NCBI GenBank assembly: GCA_937915335.1
Contig: CALDLZ010000256.1
Span: forward strand, 1 to 11,695
Direction of reading: 5' to 3'
DNA from: an uncultured Faecalibacterium sp.
GTDB taxonomy: Bacteria > Bacillota > Clostridia > Oscillospirales > Ruminococcaceae
Length of the DNA: 11,695 bases
Shown: in pieces, positions 1 through 7,114 of the stretch
Layout: every line of letters begins with the position of its first letter
Position numbering within the stretch: the stretch's first letter is position 1
Position numbers and translations under genes: made by a program
The notes under the pieces: model-generated
The model's input: the letters and a program-made list of their open reading frames with translations, nothing else
What the model was told of the DNA's origin: nothing
Database searches by the model: none

Positions 1-38
1 ACCAGTCCAAAAATATGGAACGTCAAAGTAATTGGCAT
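1..38 (-). CDS. 5' end of a short gene of unknown function (partial)
   Basis: An ATG on the minus strand at 38-36 is preceded by AAGGAGGTGA (53-44), a full match to the anti-Shine-Dalgarno sequence, ending 5 nt before the start codon. The twelve codons inside the window read MPITLTFHIFGL and then leave the window. A promoter with good spacing lies upstream at 107-135, so initiation is well supported, but the product is not recognisable from 12 residues. The start is hydrophobic, with alternating beta-prone residues. It could be a small peptide or the N-terminus of a longer protein. Confidence 0.5.
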   Translation of the reverse strand, partial: MPITLTFHIFGL

Positions 39-106
39 CGCTCTCACCTCCTTCCGGAAGTGTGGGCATCCCGCCTGCCGTTATGTGCAGTACCTTTTCA
101 TGTTTA

Positions 107-135
107 ATTTTAGCATATCTTCTGACAGAATGCAA
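107..135 (-). promoter_or_regulatory. Sigma-70-type promoter for the left-edge gene
   Basis: On the minus strand TTGCAT (135-130) and TAAAAT (112-107) are separated by exactly 17 nt. The predicted transcription start is near 100, giving a leader of about 60 nt to the ATG at 38. The first base of the -35 box (position 135) is also the last base of the terminator stem that ends the upstream nuclease unit, so terminator and promoter are packed with no gap. Confidence 0.6.
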
Positions 136-170
136 CGAAAAAGCTCCCGTTCCGGGAGCTTTTTCGTTTT
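135..170 (-). terminator. Intrinsic terminator after the nuclease gene (probably bidirectional)
   Basis: A perfect 15-bp stem pairs 135-149 with 153-167 around a TTC loop. The stem core is GCTCCCG/CGGGAGC flanked by A5/T5 runs. It lies about 30 nt beyond the stop codon of the minus-strand nuclease gene. The A/T-rich flanks let it work in either direction, but no plus-strand gene is visible upstream of it. Confidence 0.8.
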
Positions 171-200
171 CATAATAGAGTTTTTCTACAAACTTGATTA

Positions 201-1202
201 TCATAGAAAATATTTTGCATAAATATCTGCCGGAACATACAGCTCCATATCTTCCATTGTCATTTGCCATTCAGATTGCTGGATTATTGTTTTCTCTTTA
301 TCAGCCATACCATACTGCTTTAACAAAACGAGTAAATGTGAACCATTGATCAGTTCTACTCCAGCTTCCTGTGCATAATTGACAGCACCAGAAGAGAAAT
401 CACTCGTTGTTATAAAAAGCATAGTATTAGCGCCTTTTACATTATTTGCTCCAACCAGTTTTTGGATTGTTGGTCGCCCAACACTATGCGTTTCGCTATA
501 ACATTTACACTCAACTATTGTGGTCTTTCCATCTCGCTCTAACCAAATATCGTATCCGCCATCATTTGTTGGTGGTGTAGTAGTTGCTTTGTATCCCATC
601 TTCTGAAATAGCTCTGCACAGAATGTTTCAAATTCTGTTGGCCTTTCAGAGAATTGTTTTACGATGTCTTGAATCGAATGACTATTCGCAAAAATCAATT
701 TTTGCGTTTTTACTCTATCATATTTGTCTTGTTCCTCTTTACAAGGTTGTATATAAACACCATTGAATCTAAGTTCCTTAACAATCGAAAGAATATGATA
801 AGGCCTCTTTGAGGTCACTAAGTATTTATCTACTGCAAGTACAGAATTTTGCCATATAATCAAATTCTGATGATGTCTCAAATCAGCAGTTCCATCCCGT
901 TTGCTATACTGCCAATAAGGATACCTCAACTGATATTGAGCTTGTACTATCTTTTTCGGCCGAACATGAATCCAAATTTCCCATGTTTGGAGCTTTAGAT
1001 GATATTGTTTCTCAAAACAACCTCTAATAATAAATTCTACTACAAGACAAATTGCTCCAATAGCAGACCAAGCAGTGAAAATAACAATCAAAAATTTAAT
1101 AATCGGGTTTGGTCCATATAAAATTGTACCAAATAATTTGTAGGAAAGTCCGTATAAAAGAATTGTGGTAATAATAACTATACTAAATTTCTTAGGTGTC
1201 AT
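201..1202 (-). CDS. Membrane-anchored Mrr-type restriction endonuclease-like protein
   Basis: This 333-aa protein has two predicted membrane helices near its N-terminus (about residues 7-29 and 34-59). A middle region of about 120 residues that I do not recognise follows. The C-terminal part (about 187-296) looks like the Mrr catalytic domain of the PD-(D/E)xK nuclease fold: a FETFCAELFQKMGY helix, an Asp in NDGGYDI (D218), then VECK (E231 and K233) and a QKLVGA helix. These are the expected metal and catalytic positions, so the nuclease looks intact. Known relatives include DNA-cleaving, methylation-dependent enzymes, but specificity cannot be read from sequence. The start is chosen because GAGGAG lies 7 nt upstream. 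It begins 12 nt after the BlaI-type repressor stop, so the two are probably co-transcribed. Its AT-rich codon use contrasts sharply with all neighbours and suggests horizontal acquisition. A role in phage defence is inference; DNA turnover or a stress function is possible. Confidence 0.8.
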   Translation of the reverse strand: MTPKKFSIVIITTILLYGLSYKLFGTILYGPNPIIKFLIVIFTAWSAIGAICLVVEFIIRGCFEKQYHLKLQTWEIWIHVRPKKIVQAQYQLRYPYWQYSKRDGTADLRHHQNLIIWQNSVLAVDKYLVTSKRPYHILSIVKELRFNGVYIQPCKEEQDKYDRVKTQKLIFANSHSIQDIVKQFSERPTEFETFCAELFQKMGYKATTTPPTNDGGYDIWLERDGKTTIVECKCYSETHSVGRPTIQKLVGANNVKGANTMLFITTSDFSSGAVNYAQEAGVELINGSHLLVLLKQYGMADKEKTIIQQSEWQMTMEDMELYVPADIYAKYFL

Positions 1203-1214
1203 CTTGTTTCTCCT

Positions 1215-1637
1215 CTACCCATACGGATCATACAAATCATATTCTTCTGCCTCCTGGTGCTTTTCCTCCAGAATGCGGATGGCCTGTTCCAGCTGGCTCT
1301 GGGACGCGCCGCTCTCGCTGGCAAGCGCACGGACAGCTTCGGGCAGGCTGCCGCCAAACAGGGTATCCATCCGCTGGCGCATAACCGCCACGCAGTAGGC
1401 ACGGCGGGTGACGGTGGGGGTGTAGGTGTTCTGACTTCCCGCCTTGCCGCCCTTCACCCAGCCTTTTACCTCCAGCCGGTACAAAAAGTTCAACACCGTG
1501 GCCGGGGCCCAGCCGGTGGCGGTCAGCTGATCGCTGATATCCCGCCGGGTGGCAGGGGTGCGGCAGCCCCAGAGCGCCAGCAGCACCTGCTCCTCGGCAG
1601 ACGAGAGCGGTTTCAGATGGTTTGGCAGTCCATACAT
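1215..1637 (-). CDS. BlaI/MecI-family transcriptional repressor
   Basis: This 140-aa protein has the BlaI/MecI layout: an N-terminal winged helix-turn-helix (about residues 10-78), with recognition helix region PATVLNFLYRLEVKGWV, and a C-terminal dimerisation segment that includes FGGSLPEAV (94-102), a motif typical of the family. Family members bind ACA/TGT-containing dyads as dimers and repress until cleaved by a BlaR1/MecR1 membrane protease. No such protease is encoded in this window. The start at 1637 is chosen because GGAGGTGA (1650-1643) lies 5 nt upstream; the in-frame ATG at 1652 would overlap this site. Its stop codon is 12 nt from the nuclease start, and the nuclease RBS abuts it. 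Likely targets are its own promoter and the similar sites at 1659-1675 and 1753-1769. Codon use is GC-rich like the chromosome, unlike the nuclease downstream. Confidence 0.85.
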   Translation of the reverse strand: MYGLPNHLKPLSSAEEQVLLALWGCRTPATRRDISDQLTATGWAPATVLNFLYRLEVKGWVKGGKAGSQNTYTPTVTRRAYCVAVMRQRMDTLFGGSLPEAVRALASESGASQSQLEQAIRILEEKHQEAEEYDLYDPYG

Positions 1638-1658
1638 CGGGTTCACCTCCATTTTTTG

Positions 1659-1675
1659 CTTTTACATTTGTCTTA
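1659..1675. promoter_or_regulatory. Candidate BlaI-type operator, site 1
   Basis: CTTTTACATTTGTCTTA contains ACA-TT-TGT, which resembles the TACA/TGTA dyads bound by BlaI, MecI and CopY proteins. It lies at about +5 to +21 of the predicted repressor transcript, where binding would block transcription. A copy differing at one of 17 positions is at 1753-1769. The assignment to this regulator is inference from position and motif. Confidence 0.55.
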
Positions 1676-1685
1676 ATATGCTTGG

Positions 1686-1714
1686 ATTATACCATATCCC
1701 ACACAAAACAGCAA
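1686..1714 (-). promoter_or_regulatory. Promoter of the repressor-nuclease unit
   Basis: On the minus strand TTGCTG (1714-1709) and a consensus TATAAT (1691-1686) are separated by 17 nt. The transcription start should fall near 1679, about 40 nt before the repressor ATG at 1637. Operator-like site 1 lies just downstream of the start. Confidence 0.7.
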
Positions 1715-1752
1715 GCGTCAAAAGTGAGCGTTCATGCGGTTGGAATAGCATA

Positions 1753-1769
1753 CTTTTACGTTTGTCTTA
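1753..1769. promoter_or_regulatory. Candidate BlaI-type operator, site 2
   Basis: CTTTTACGTTTGTCTTA matches site 1 at 16 of 17 positions and in the same orientation. The two starts are 94 bp apart, close to nine helical turns, so dimers at both could sit on the same DNA face. The site lies upstream of the repressor promoter and within the shared region leading to serC. Confidence 0.5.
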
Positions 1770-1787
1770 TTTTTTGTTCTCGTCCGG

Positions 1788-1849
1788 CACACAGTTGTGT
1801 GATTTGTGCGGCCAGCGCTGGCAGAAAGCCCCATCTTTGTGCAAAGATG
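1788..1849. repeat. Cluster of three inverted repeats upstream of serC
   Basis: Three separate dyads lie within 62 nt. CACACA-GT-TGTGTG is at 1788-1801 and contains an ACA-NN-TGT core like the BlaI-type sites. The perfect palindrome GCCAGCGCTGGC is at 1811-1822. CATCTTTG-TG-CAAAGATG is at 1832-1849 and is followed by TCTTGTTTTT (1851-1860), which could make it a weak plus-strand terminator. No gene is visible at 1638-1951, so these are probably protein-binding sites or the edge of a transcription barrier between the divergent units. Function is unknown. Confidence 0.45.
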
Positions 1850-1852
1850 CTC

Positions 1853-1882
1853 TTGTTTTTGCACCCCTGAAACCGGTATACT
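1853..1882 (+). promoter_or_regulatory. Candidate promoter of serC-serA
   Basis: TTGTTT (1853-1858) and TATACT (1877-1882) are separated by 18 nt. The start would be near 1889, giving a leader of about 60 nt to the serC ATG. A half-site GGACAAAT (1885-1892), the reverse complement of the ATTTGTC core of the repressor sites, lies on the predicted start. No other well-spaced promoter was found for this gene pair. Confidence 0.4.
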
Positions 1883-1951
1883 ACGGACAAATCAAACACA
1901 CACACGCCGCTGATGAGAGCGGCGGTACGGATAGGAAAGGGAGAGTTCATC

Positions 1952-3034
1952 ATGGCACGAGTATACAACTTCAGCGCAGGCCCCAGCATGCTACCCGAAA
2001 AGGTGCTGAAACAGGCACAGGCAGAGCTGCTCGAGTACGGCGATTCCGGCCAGAGCGTAATGGAGATGAGCCACCGCAGCAAGTGGTTCGATGCCATCAT
2101 CACCGAAACCGAAGCCACCCTGCGCCGGGTGATGAACATTCCCGACAACTACAAGGTCGGCTTCTTCCAGGGCGGTGCCACCCAGCAGTTCGCCATGGTG
2201 CCCCTGAATTTTATGACGACCGGCAAGGCTGATTACATCGTTACCGGCAACTTCTCCAATCTGGCCGCCAAGGAAGCCGCCAAGTTCGGCGAGGCAAAGA
2301 TCGTCGCTTCCAGCAAGGACAGGAACTTCACCTACATTCCCGATGTCAACGCCATCGATTACAACAAGGACGCAAGCTACATCCACATCTGCCAGAATAA
2401 CACCATCTTCGGTACCCAGTATGTCGAGGTGCCCCAGGTCGAGGGTGTCCCGCTGGTGGCGGACATGAGCTCGATGATCCTCTCCAAGCCCGTGGACGTG
2501 AACAAGTACGGCTGCATCTACTTTGGCGTGCAGAAGAATGTTGCCCCTGCCGGCATGGCTATTGCCATTGTGCGGGATGATCTGCTGGGCCACGCCGCCG
2601 ATACCGTGCCCACCATGATGAACTACACCACCCTGCTGGCCAAGGACAGCATGTACAATACGCCGCCCTGCTGGTGCATCTACATGACCGGTCTGGTGCT
2701 CAAGTATCTGGAAAACGACATCGGCGGCCTGGAAAACATGCAGAAGATCAACGAGGCCAAGGCCAAGGTGCTGTATGATTATCTGGACGGTCAGAACTTC
2801 TTCAACAATCCCGTCGAGCACCGTTACCGCAGCACGATGAACGTCACCTTTACCAGCCCCGACCCCGACATGGACAAAAAGTTCTGCGCCGAGGCCGCCG
2901 AAGCCGGGTTCGTGAATTTGAAGGGTCACCGTCTGGTAGGTGGTATGCGCGCTTCCATTTATAACGCAATGCCCACCGAAGGCGTGGAGAAGCTGGTGGA
3001 CTTCATGGAGAAGTTCCGCAAGGCAAATGCCTGA
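1952..3034 (+). CDS. serC: Phosphoserine aminotransferase
   Basis: SerC is the cytoplasmic PLP enzyme that converts 3-phosphohydroxypyruvate and glutamate to O-phosphoserine and 2-oxoglutarate, the second step of serine synthesis. The 360-aa product starts with the family's NFSAGPS motif (residues 6-12), has the substrate-binding SHR (40-42), the phosphate-binding FQGGAT (72-77), D171 in VADMSS, and the PLP lysine K195 in FGVQKNVAPAG. Its length matches the family. The start at 1952 is chosen because GGGAG (1939-1943) lies 8 nt upstream and the protein then begins exactly at the conserved N-terminus; an in-frame ATG at 1913 would add 13 unconserved residues. It is followed after 38 nt by serA, the preceding enzyme of the pathway. 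No intact serB-type phosphatase is seen here. Confidence 0.95.
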   Translation: MARVYNFSAGPSMLPEKVLKQAQAELLEYGDSGQSVMEMSHRSKWFDAIITETEATLRRVMNIPDNYKVGFFQGGATQQFAMVPLNFMTTGKADYIVTGNFSNLAAKEAAKFGEAKIVASSKDRNFTYIPDVNAIDYNKDASYIHICQNNTIFGTQYVEVPQVEGVPLVADMSSMILSKPVDVNKYGCIYFGVQKNVAPAGMAIAIVRDDLLGHAADTVPTMMNYTTLLAKDSMYNTPPCWCIYMTGLVLKYLENDIGGLENMQKINEAKAKVLYDYLDGQNFFNNPVEHRYRSTMNVTFTSPDPDMDKKFCAEAAEAGFVNLKGHRLVGGMRASIYNAMPTEGVEKLVDFMEKFRKANA

Positions 3035-3072
3035 ACCTCTCAAGTGCACACTACTTATAAAGGAGAACAGCC

Positions 3073-4233
3073 ATGTTTACGATAAAGACCCTGAATGCCA
3101 TCAGCCCGGTAGGCCTGGCAAAGCTGAACAAAAATCTGTTTGACGTATCGGTGGATACCGACACCCCCGATGGCATTCTGGTGCGCAGTGCCGACCTGCT
3201 GAATACCACCTTCAACGATAATCTGCTGGCCATCGCCCGTGCCGGTGCCGGTGTGAACAATATCCCGCTGGATCGCTGTTCGGAGCAGGGCATCGTGGTG
3301 TTCAACACGCCCGGTGCCAACGCAAACGCTGTGGCGGAGCTGGTGGTCGGTATGTTGATCGCGGGCAGCCGCAATGTAGCCGCCGCCGCCCAGTGGTGCC
3401 AGAATCTGACCGGTGACCCCGCCATGGCCAAGACCGTGGAAAAGGGCAAGAAAAAATTTGTCGGCAACGAAATCAAGGGCAAGACGCTGGGTGTCATCGG
3501 TCTGGGTGCCATCGGCTCCCGGGTCGCCAACTGTGCCATTGAACTGGGCATGGAGGTCTACGGCTACGACCCCTATATCTCCATCGACGCGGCCTGGAAT
3601 CTGTCCAGCCAGGTGCACCACTGCGTGAACCTGAACGACATGCTGCCGCTCTGCGATTATATCACCATCCATGTTCCTTACCTGCCCACCACCAAGGATA
3701 CCATCAATGCCCAGACCCTGGCGCTGTGCAAGGATGGCGTGAAGATCCTGAACTATGCCCGCGGCGAGCTGGTAAACACCGATGCCCTGCTGGAAGCCAT
3801 GGAGACCGGCAAGGTCTCCGGCTACATGACCGACTTCCCCACCGAGGCCATTCTGGGCAAGCCCGGCATCGTCTGCACCCCGCATCTGGGCGCTTCCACC
3901 CCGGAGGCTGAGGACAACTGTGCCGTGATGGCCGCGCAGGAGATCAGCGATTACCTCAAGAACGGCAATATCACCCACTCGGTAAACATGCCCGAGGTGC
4001 ACCAGCCCCGTGCAGGCGGCAAACGCATCTGCATCATCCACAAGAACGAGCCCGGTATGATCAGCCAGATCACCGCCCTGACTACCGAAGCGGGCCTGAA
4101 CATCGAAAACATGGTGAACAAGAGCAAGAAGAACATGGCTTACACCATGTTGGATGCCACCGGTGCCGTGGACGGCAAGCTGGCCGAAAAGCTGGCCGCT
4201 ATCCCCGCTGTCATCCGGGTACGCATCCTGTAA
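3073..4233 (+). CDS. serA: D-3-phosphoglycerate dehydrogenase with ACT domain
   Basis: SerA oxidises 3-phosphoglycerate to 3-phosphohydroxypyruvate with NAD, the first committed step of serine synthesis. The 386-aa protein has the D-2-hydroxyacid dehydrogenase layout: a split substrate domain with RAGAGVNNIP (56-65), a Rossmann domain with GLGAIG (143-148), and catalytic R230 (YARGEL), E258 (DFPTE) and H271 (TPHLGAST). A short C-terminal ACT domain (about 317-386, starting RICIIHKNEPGMISQI) is the serine-feedback domain in the family. There is no extra intervening domain as in long SerA forms. AGGAG (3061-3065) lies 7 nt before the ATG. It is co-transcribed with serC, and the unit ends in a strong terminator. 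Serine inhibition here is inferred from the ACT domain only. Confidence 0.95.
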   Translation: MFTIKTLNAISPVGLAKLNKNLFDVSVDTDTPDGILVRSADLLNTTFNDNLLAIARAGAGVNNIPLDRCSEQGIVVFNTPGANANAVAELVVGMLIAGSRNVAAAAQWCQNLTGDPAMAKTVEKGKKKFVGNEIKGKTLGVIGLGAIGSRVANCAIELGMEVYGYDPYISIDAAWNLSSQVHHCVNLNDMLPLCDYITIHVPYLPTTKDTINAQTLALCKDGVKILNYARGELVNTDALLEAMETGKVSGYMTDFPTEAILGKPGIVCTPHLGASTPEAEDNCAVMAAQEISDYLKNGNITHSVNMPEVHQPRAGGKRICIIHKNEPGMISQITALTTEAGLNIENMVNKSKKNMAYTMLDATGAVDGKLAEKLAAIPAVIRVRIL

Positions 4234-4253
4234 AACCGCCAACCCTTAGCTTC

Positions 4254-4291
4254 CCCTCGTCCTGTCTGTTCGCAGGGCGGGGGATTTTTTT
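4254..4291 (+). terminator. Intrinsic terminator of serC-serA
   Basis: An 11-bp stem pairs 4254-4264 with 4273-4283, including two G-T wobbles, around an 8-nt loop. It is followed directly by A and seven T residues (4285-4291). It begins 20 nt after the serA stop codon. Confidence 0.9.
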
Positions 4292-4300
4292 ACGGCAGCA

Positions 4301-4341
4301 AAAGGGAGCCCTCTCTGACAATGCCAGAAAGGGCTCCTTTT
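4301..4341 (-). terminator. Intrinsic terminator of purC
   Basis: On the minus strand a stem pairs 4325-4341 with 4301-4317: an inner run of 4 bp, one mismatch, then 8 bp of GGAGCCCT/AGGGCTCC and an A/T-rich base, with loop 4318-4324. It begins about 20 nt after the purC stop. The T tract on the minus strand is short (4303-4300), so it may be only moderately strong; the other flank is T-rich on the plus strand, so it may act in both directions. Confidence 0.75.
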
Positions 4342-4362
4342 CTATCCAAATCGAAAGAGTGT

Positions 4363-5232
4363 TTACAGCTTTTTGCCGGTCAGGAGCTCGTAAGCTTCCT
4401 CGTACTTGGCAATGGTCTTGTCAATGACATCCTGGGGCAGGTTGTAGTTGCTGTCGGGGTTGGCCTTGAGCCAGTTGCGGACAAACTGCTTATCGAAGGA
4501 GGGCTGACCGTGGCCGGCCTCGTAGCCCTCCAGCGGCCAGAAACGGCTGGAATCGGGAGTAAGCATCTCGTCGCCCAGCACGACCTTACCGTTCTCGTCC
4601 AGACCGAACTCAAACTTGGTGTCGGCAATGATGATGCCACGGGTCAGAGCATACTCGGCACACTTCTTATAGAGGGCGATGGTGTAATCCCGCAGCTGGG
4701 TGGCGTACTCCTCGCCGTGGCCGGGGAACTGCTTTTCCAGCACCTCGATGCTCTTCTCAAAGCTGATATTCTCGTCGTGATCGCCGATCTCGGCCTTGGT
4801 GGAAGGAGTGTAGATAGGCTCGGGCAGCTTCTCGGATTCCTTCAGGCCCTCGGGCAGCTTGATGCCGCAGACGGTACCGTTCTTCTGGTAGCTGGCCCAA
4901 CCGCTGCCGGTGATGTAGCCGCGCACGATGCACTCGATGGGCAGCATGGTCAGCTTGCGGCACAGGGTGCATTTGCCCTCGAACTCAGGCTGCTGGAAGA
5001 ACTCCGGCATATCCTTGTTATCCACGCTGATGAGGTGGTTGGGCAGGACATCCTTGGTGTAGTCAAACCAGAACTTGCTCATCTGGGTCAGCACCTTGCC
5101 CTTGTTGGTCACTTTGTTTTTCAGGATCACATCAAATGCGGAGATGCGGTCGGTGGCAACCATGATCAGGCTGTCGCCATTGTCATAGATCTCGCGGACT
5201 TTGCCTTCCTTGATGGGTTTGAATTCAGTCAT
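4363..5232 (-). CDS. purC: Phosphoribosylaminoimidazole-succinocarboxamide synthase (SAICAR synthetase)
   Basis: PurC joins aspartate to CAIR with ATP to form SAICAR in purine synthesis. The 289-aa product has the N-terminal GKVREIY (10-16), ATDRISAFD (26-34), signature 1 LPIECIVRGYITGSGW (97-112) and signature 2 IADTKFEFG (202-210), followed by DEMLTPDSSRFW. It belongs to the longer SAICAR synthetase form of about 290 residues, as against about 240 in Bacillus and E. coli. The start at 5232 is chosen because GGAG lies 8 nt upstream and MTEFKPIKEGKVREIY fits the family start; an in-frame ATG at 5343 would read 37 residues through an intergenic repeat. It stands alone and is convergent with serA; no other pur gene is visible, and its leader probably contains the structured repeat at 5279-5420. 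Confidence 0.95.
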   Translation of the reverse strand: MTEFKPIKEGKVREIYDNGDSLIMVATDRISAFDVILKNKVTNKGKVLTQMSKFWFDYTKDVLPNHLISVDNKDMPEFFQQPEFEGKCTLCRKLTMLPIECIVRGYITGSGWASYQKNGTVCGIKLPEGLKESEKLPEPIYTPSTKAEIGDHDENISFEKSIEVLEKQFPGHGEEYATQLRDYTIALYKKCAEYALTRGIIIADTKFEFGLDENGKVVLGDEMLTPDSSRFWPLEGYEAGHGQPSFDKQFVRNWLKANPDSNYNLPQDVIDKTIAKYEEAYELLTGKKL

Positions 5233-5278
5233 AACAAACACTCCATTTTTCCTGATAACTCTTTCGTCAACGTTCTCT

Positions 5279-5420
5279 CCCTCTCCGTCATTGCTCCGCA
5301 ATGCCACCTCTCCCAAAGGGCGAGACATTGGCAGCTTCACCAAAAGCTGCTGCTGAAGGCAGCGCCACTCTTGGCTCCCCCCTTCGGGGGGAGCTGGCGA
5401 GCGCAGCGAGACTGAGAGGG
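5279..5420. repeat. Hairpin-rich dispersed repeat / MITE-like element
   Basis: The 142-bp segment is bounded by an imperfect 11-bp inverted repeat, CCCTCTCCGTC (5279-5289) and GACTGAGAGGG (5410-5420), matching at 10 of 11 positions. Four hairpins lie inside: 5289-5303 (6-bp stem), 5308-5324 (7 bp with one mismatch), 5331-5350 (7 bp) and 5374-5394 (9-bp GCTCCCCCC stem with a TTC loop). It codes for nothing recognisable and no clear target-site duplication is seen. From memory, near-identical intergenic repeats are abundant in Faecalibacterium and related gut genomes; copy number cannot be judged from one window. If transcribed from the upstream minus-strand promoter it forms much of the purC 5' leader. 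Confidence 0.65.
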
Positions 5421-5503
5421 TGAGCCGCCTTCCGTTTACCTATTCAGTCTACCACACTTACTGTCCGTTTGGAAGGAACAGATTCCAAGGAAAATTGTCC
5501 GCA

Positions 5504-5532
5504 ATTTTGGATTTCTTCGTGAAAAGTGTCAA
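5504..5532 (-). promoter_or_regulatory. Candidate purC promoter upstream of the repeat
   Basis: On the minus strand TTGACA (5532-5527) and CAAAAT (5509-5504) are separated by 17 nt. Transcription from here would give purC a leader of about 265 nt containing the whole repeat element. An alternative with a weaker -35, TTCCAA then 17 nt then TAGACT near 5475-5447, is also possible. Confidence 0.4.
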
Positions 5533-5548
5533 AAATTAGTTTCATTTT

Positions 5549-5563
5549 TCGTCGAATTGACGA
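5549..5563. promoter_or_regulatory. Short inverted repeat upstream of the GH1 promoter
   Basis: TCGTC-GAATT-GACGA is a 5-bp dyad 20 nt upstream of the -35 box of the glucosidase gene. It could be a regulator site, but there is only one copy and nothing in the window identifies a partner. Confidence 0.25.
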
Positions 5564-5583
5564 TAAAAGTCGTACTTTCCCCG

Positions 5584-5611
5584 TTGACAGCGGCGCAGAA
5601 CATGGTATCAT
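5584..5611 (+). promoter_or_regulatory. Promoter of the GH1-GDPD unit
   Basis: Consensus TTGACA (5584-5589) and TATCAT (5606-5611) are separated by 16 nt. Transcription should start near 5618, about 30 nt before the ATG at 5649. No antiterminator hairpin of the LicT/BglG kind is seen in this short leader. Confidence 0.65.
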
Positions 5612-5636
5612 TGAAGCATCCGATTCTTTATAATAG

Positions 5637-7082
<1,446 letters not shown>

Positions 7083-7114
7083 GCCAACTGTGAGGAAAGG
7101 AATCATAAAACAAG

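Noticed and set aside
1913..1951. Upstream in-frame ATG for serC
   Set aside because: It adds 13 unconserved residues, and the best ribosome site (1939-1943) would then be inside the gene; the family N-terminus starts at 1952.
1653..1951. T-box or amino-acid leader for serC-serA
   Set aside because: I looked for the conserved T-box antiterminator sequence and a serine specifier stem and found neither; only short dyads are present.
1549..2232. Plus-strand open frame spanning the divergent gap into serC
   Set aside because: It overlaps the repressor antisense and serC in another frame, with no ribosome site or recognisable protein.
5233..5343. An upstream in-frame start that would lengthen PurC by 37 residues
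   Set aside because: The extension is translated from the intergenic repeat, lacks a good ribosome site, and the conserved PurC N-terminus begins at 5232 behind GGAG.
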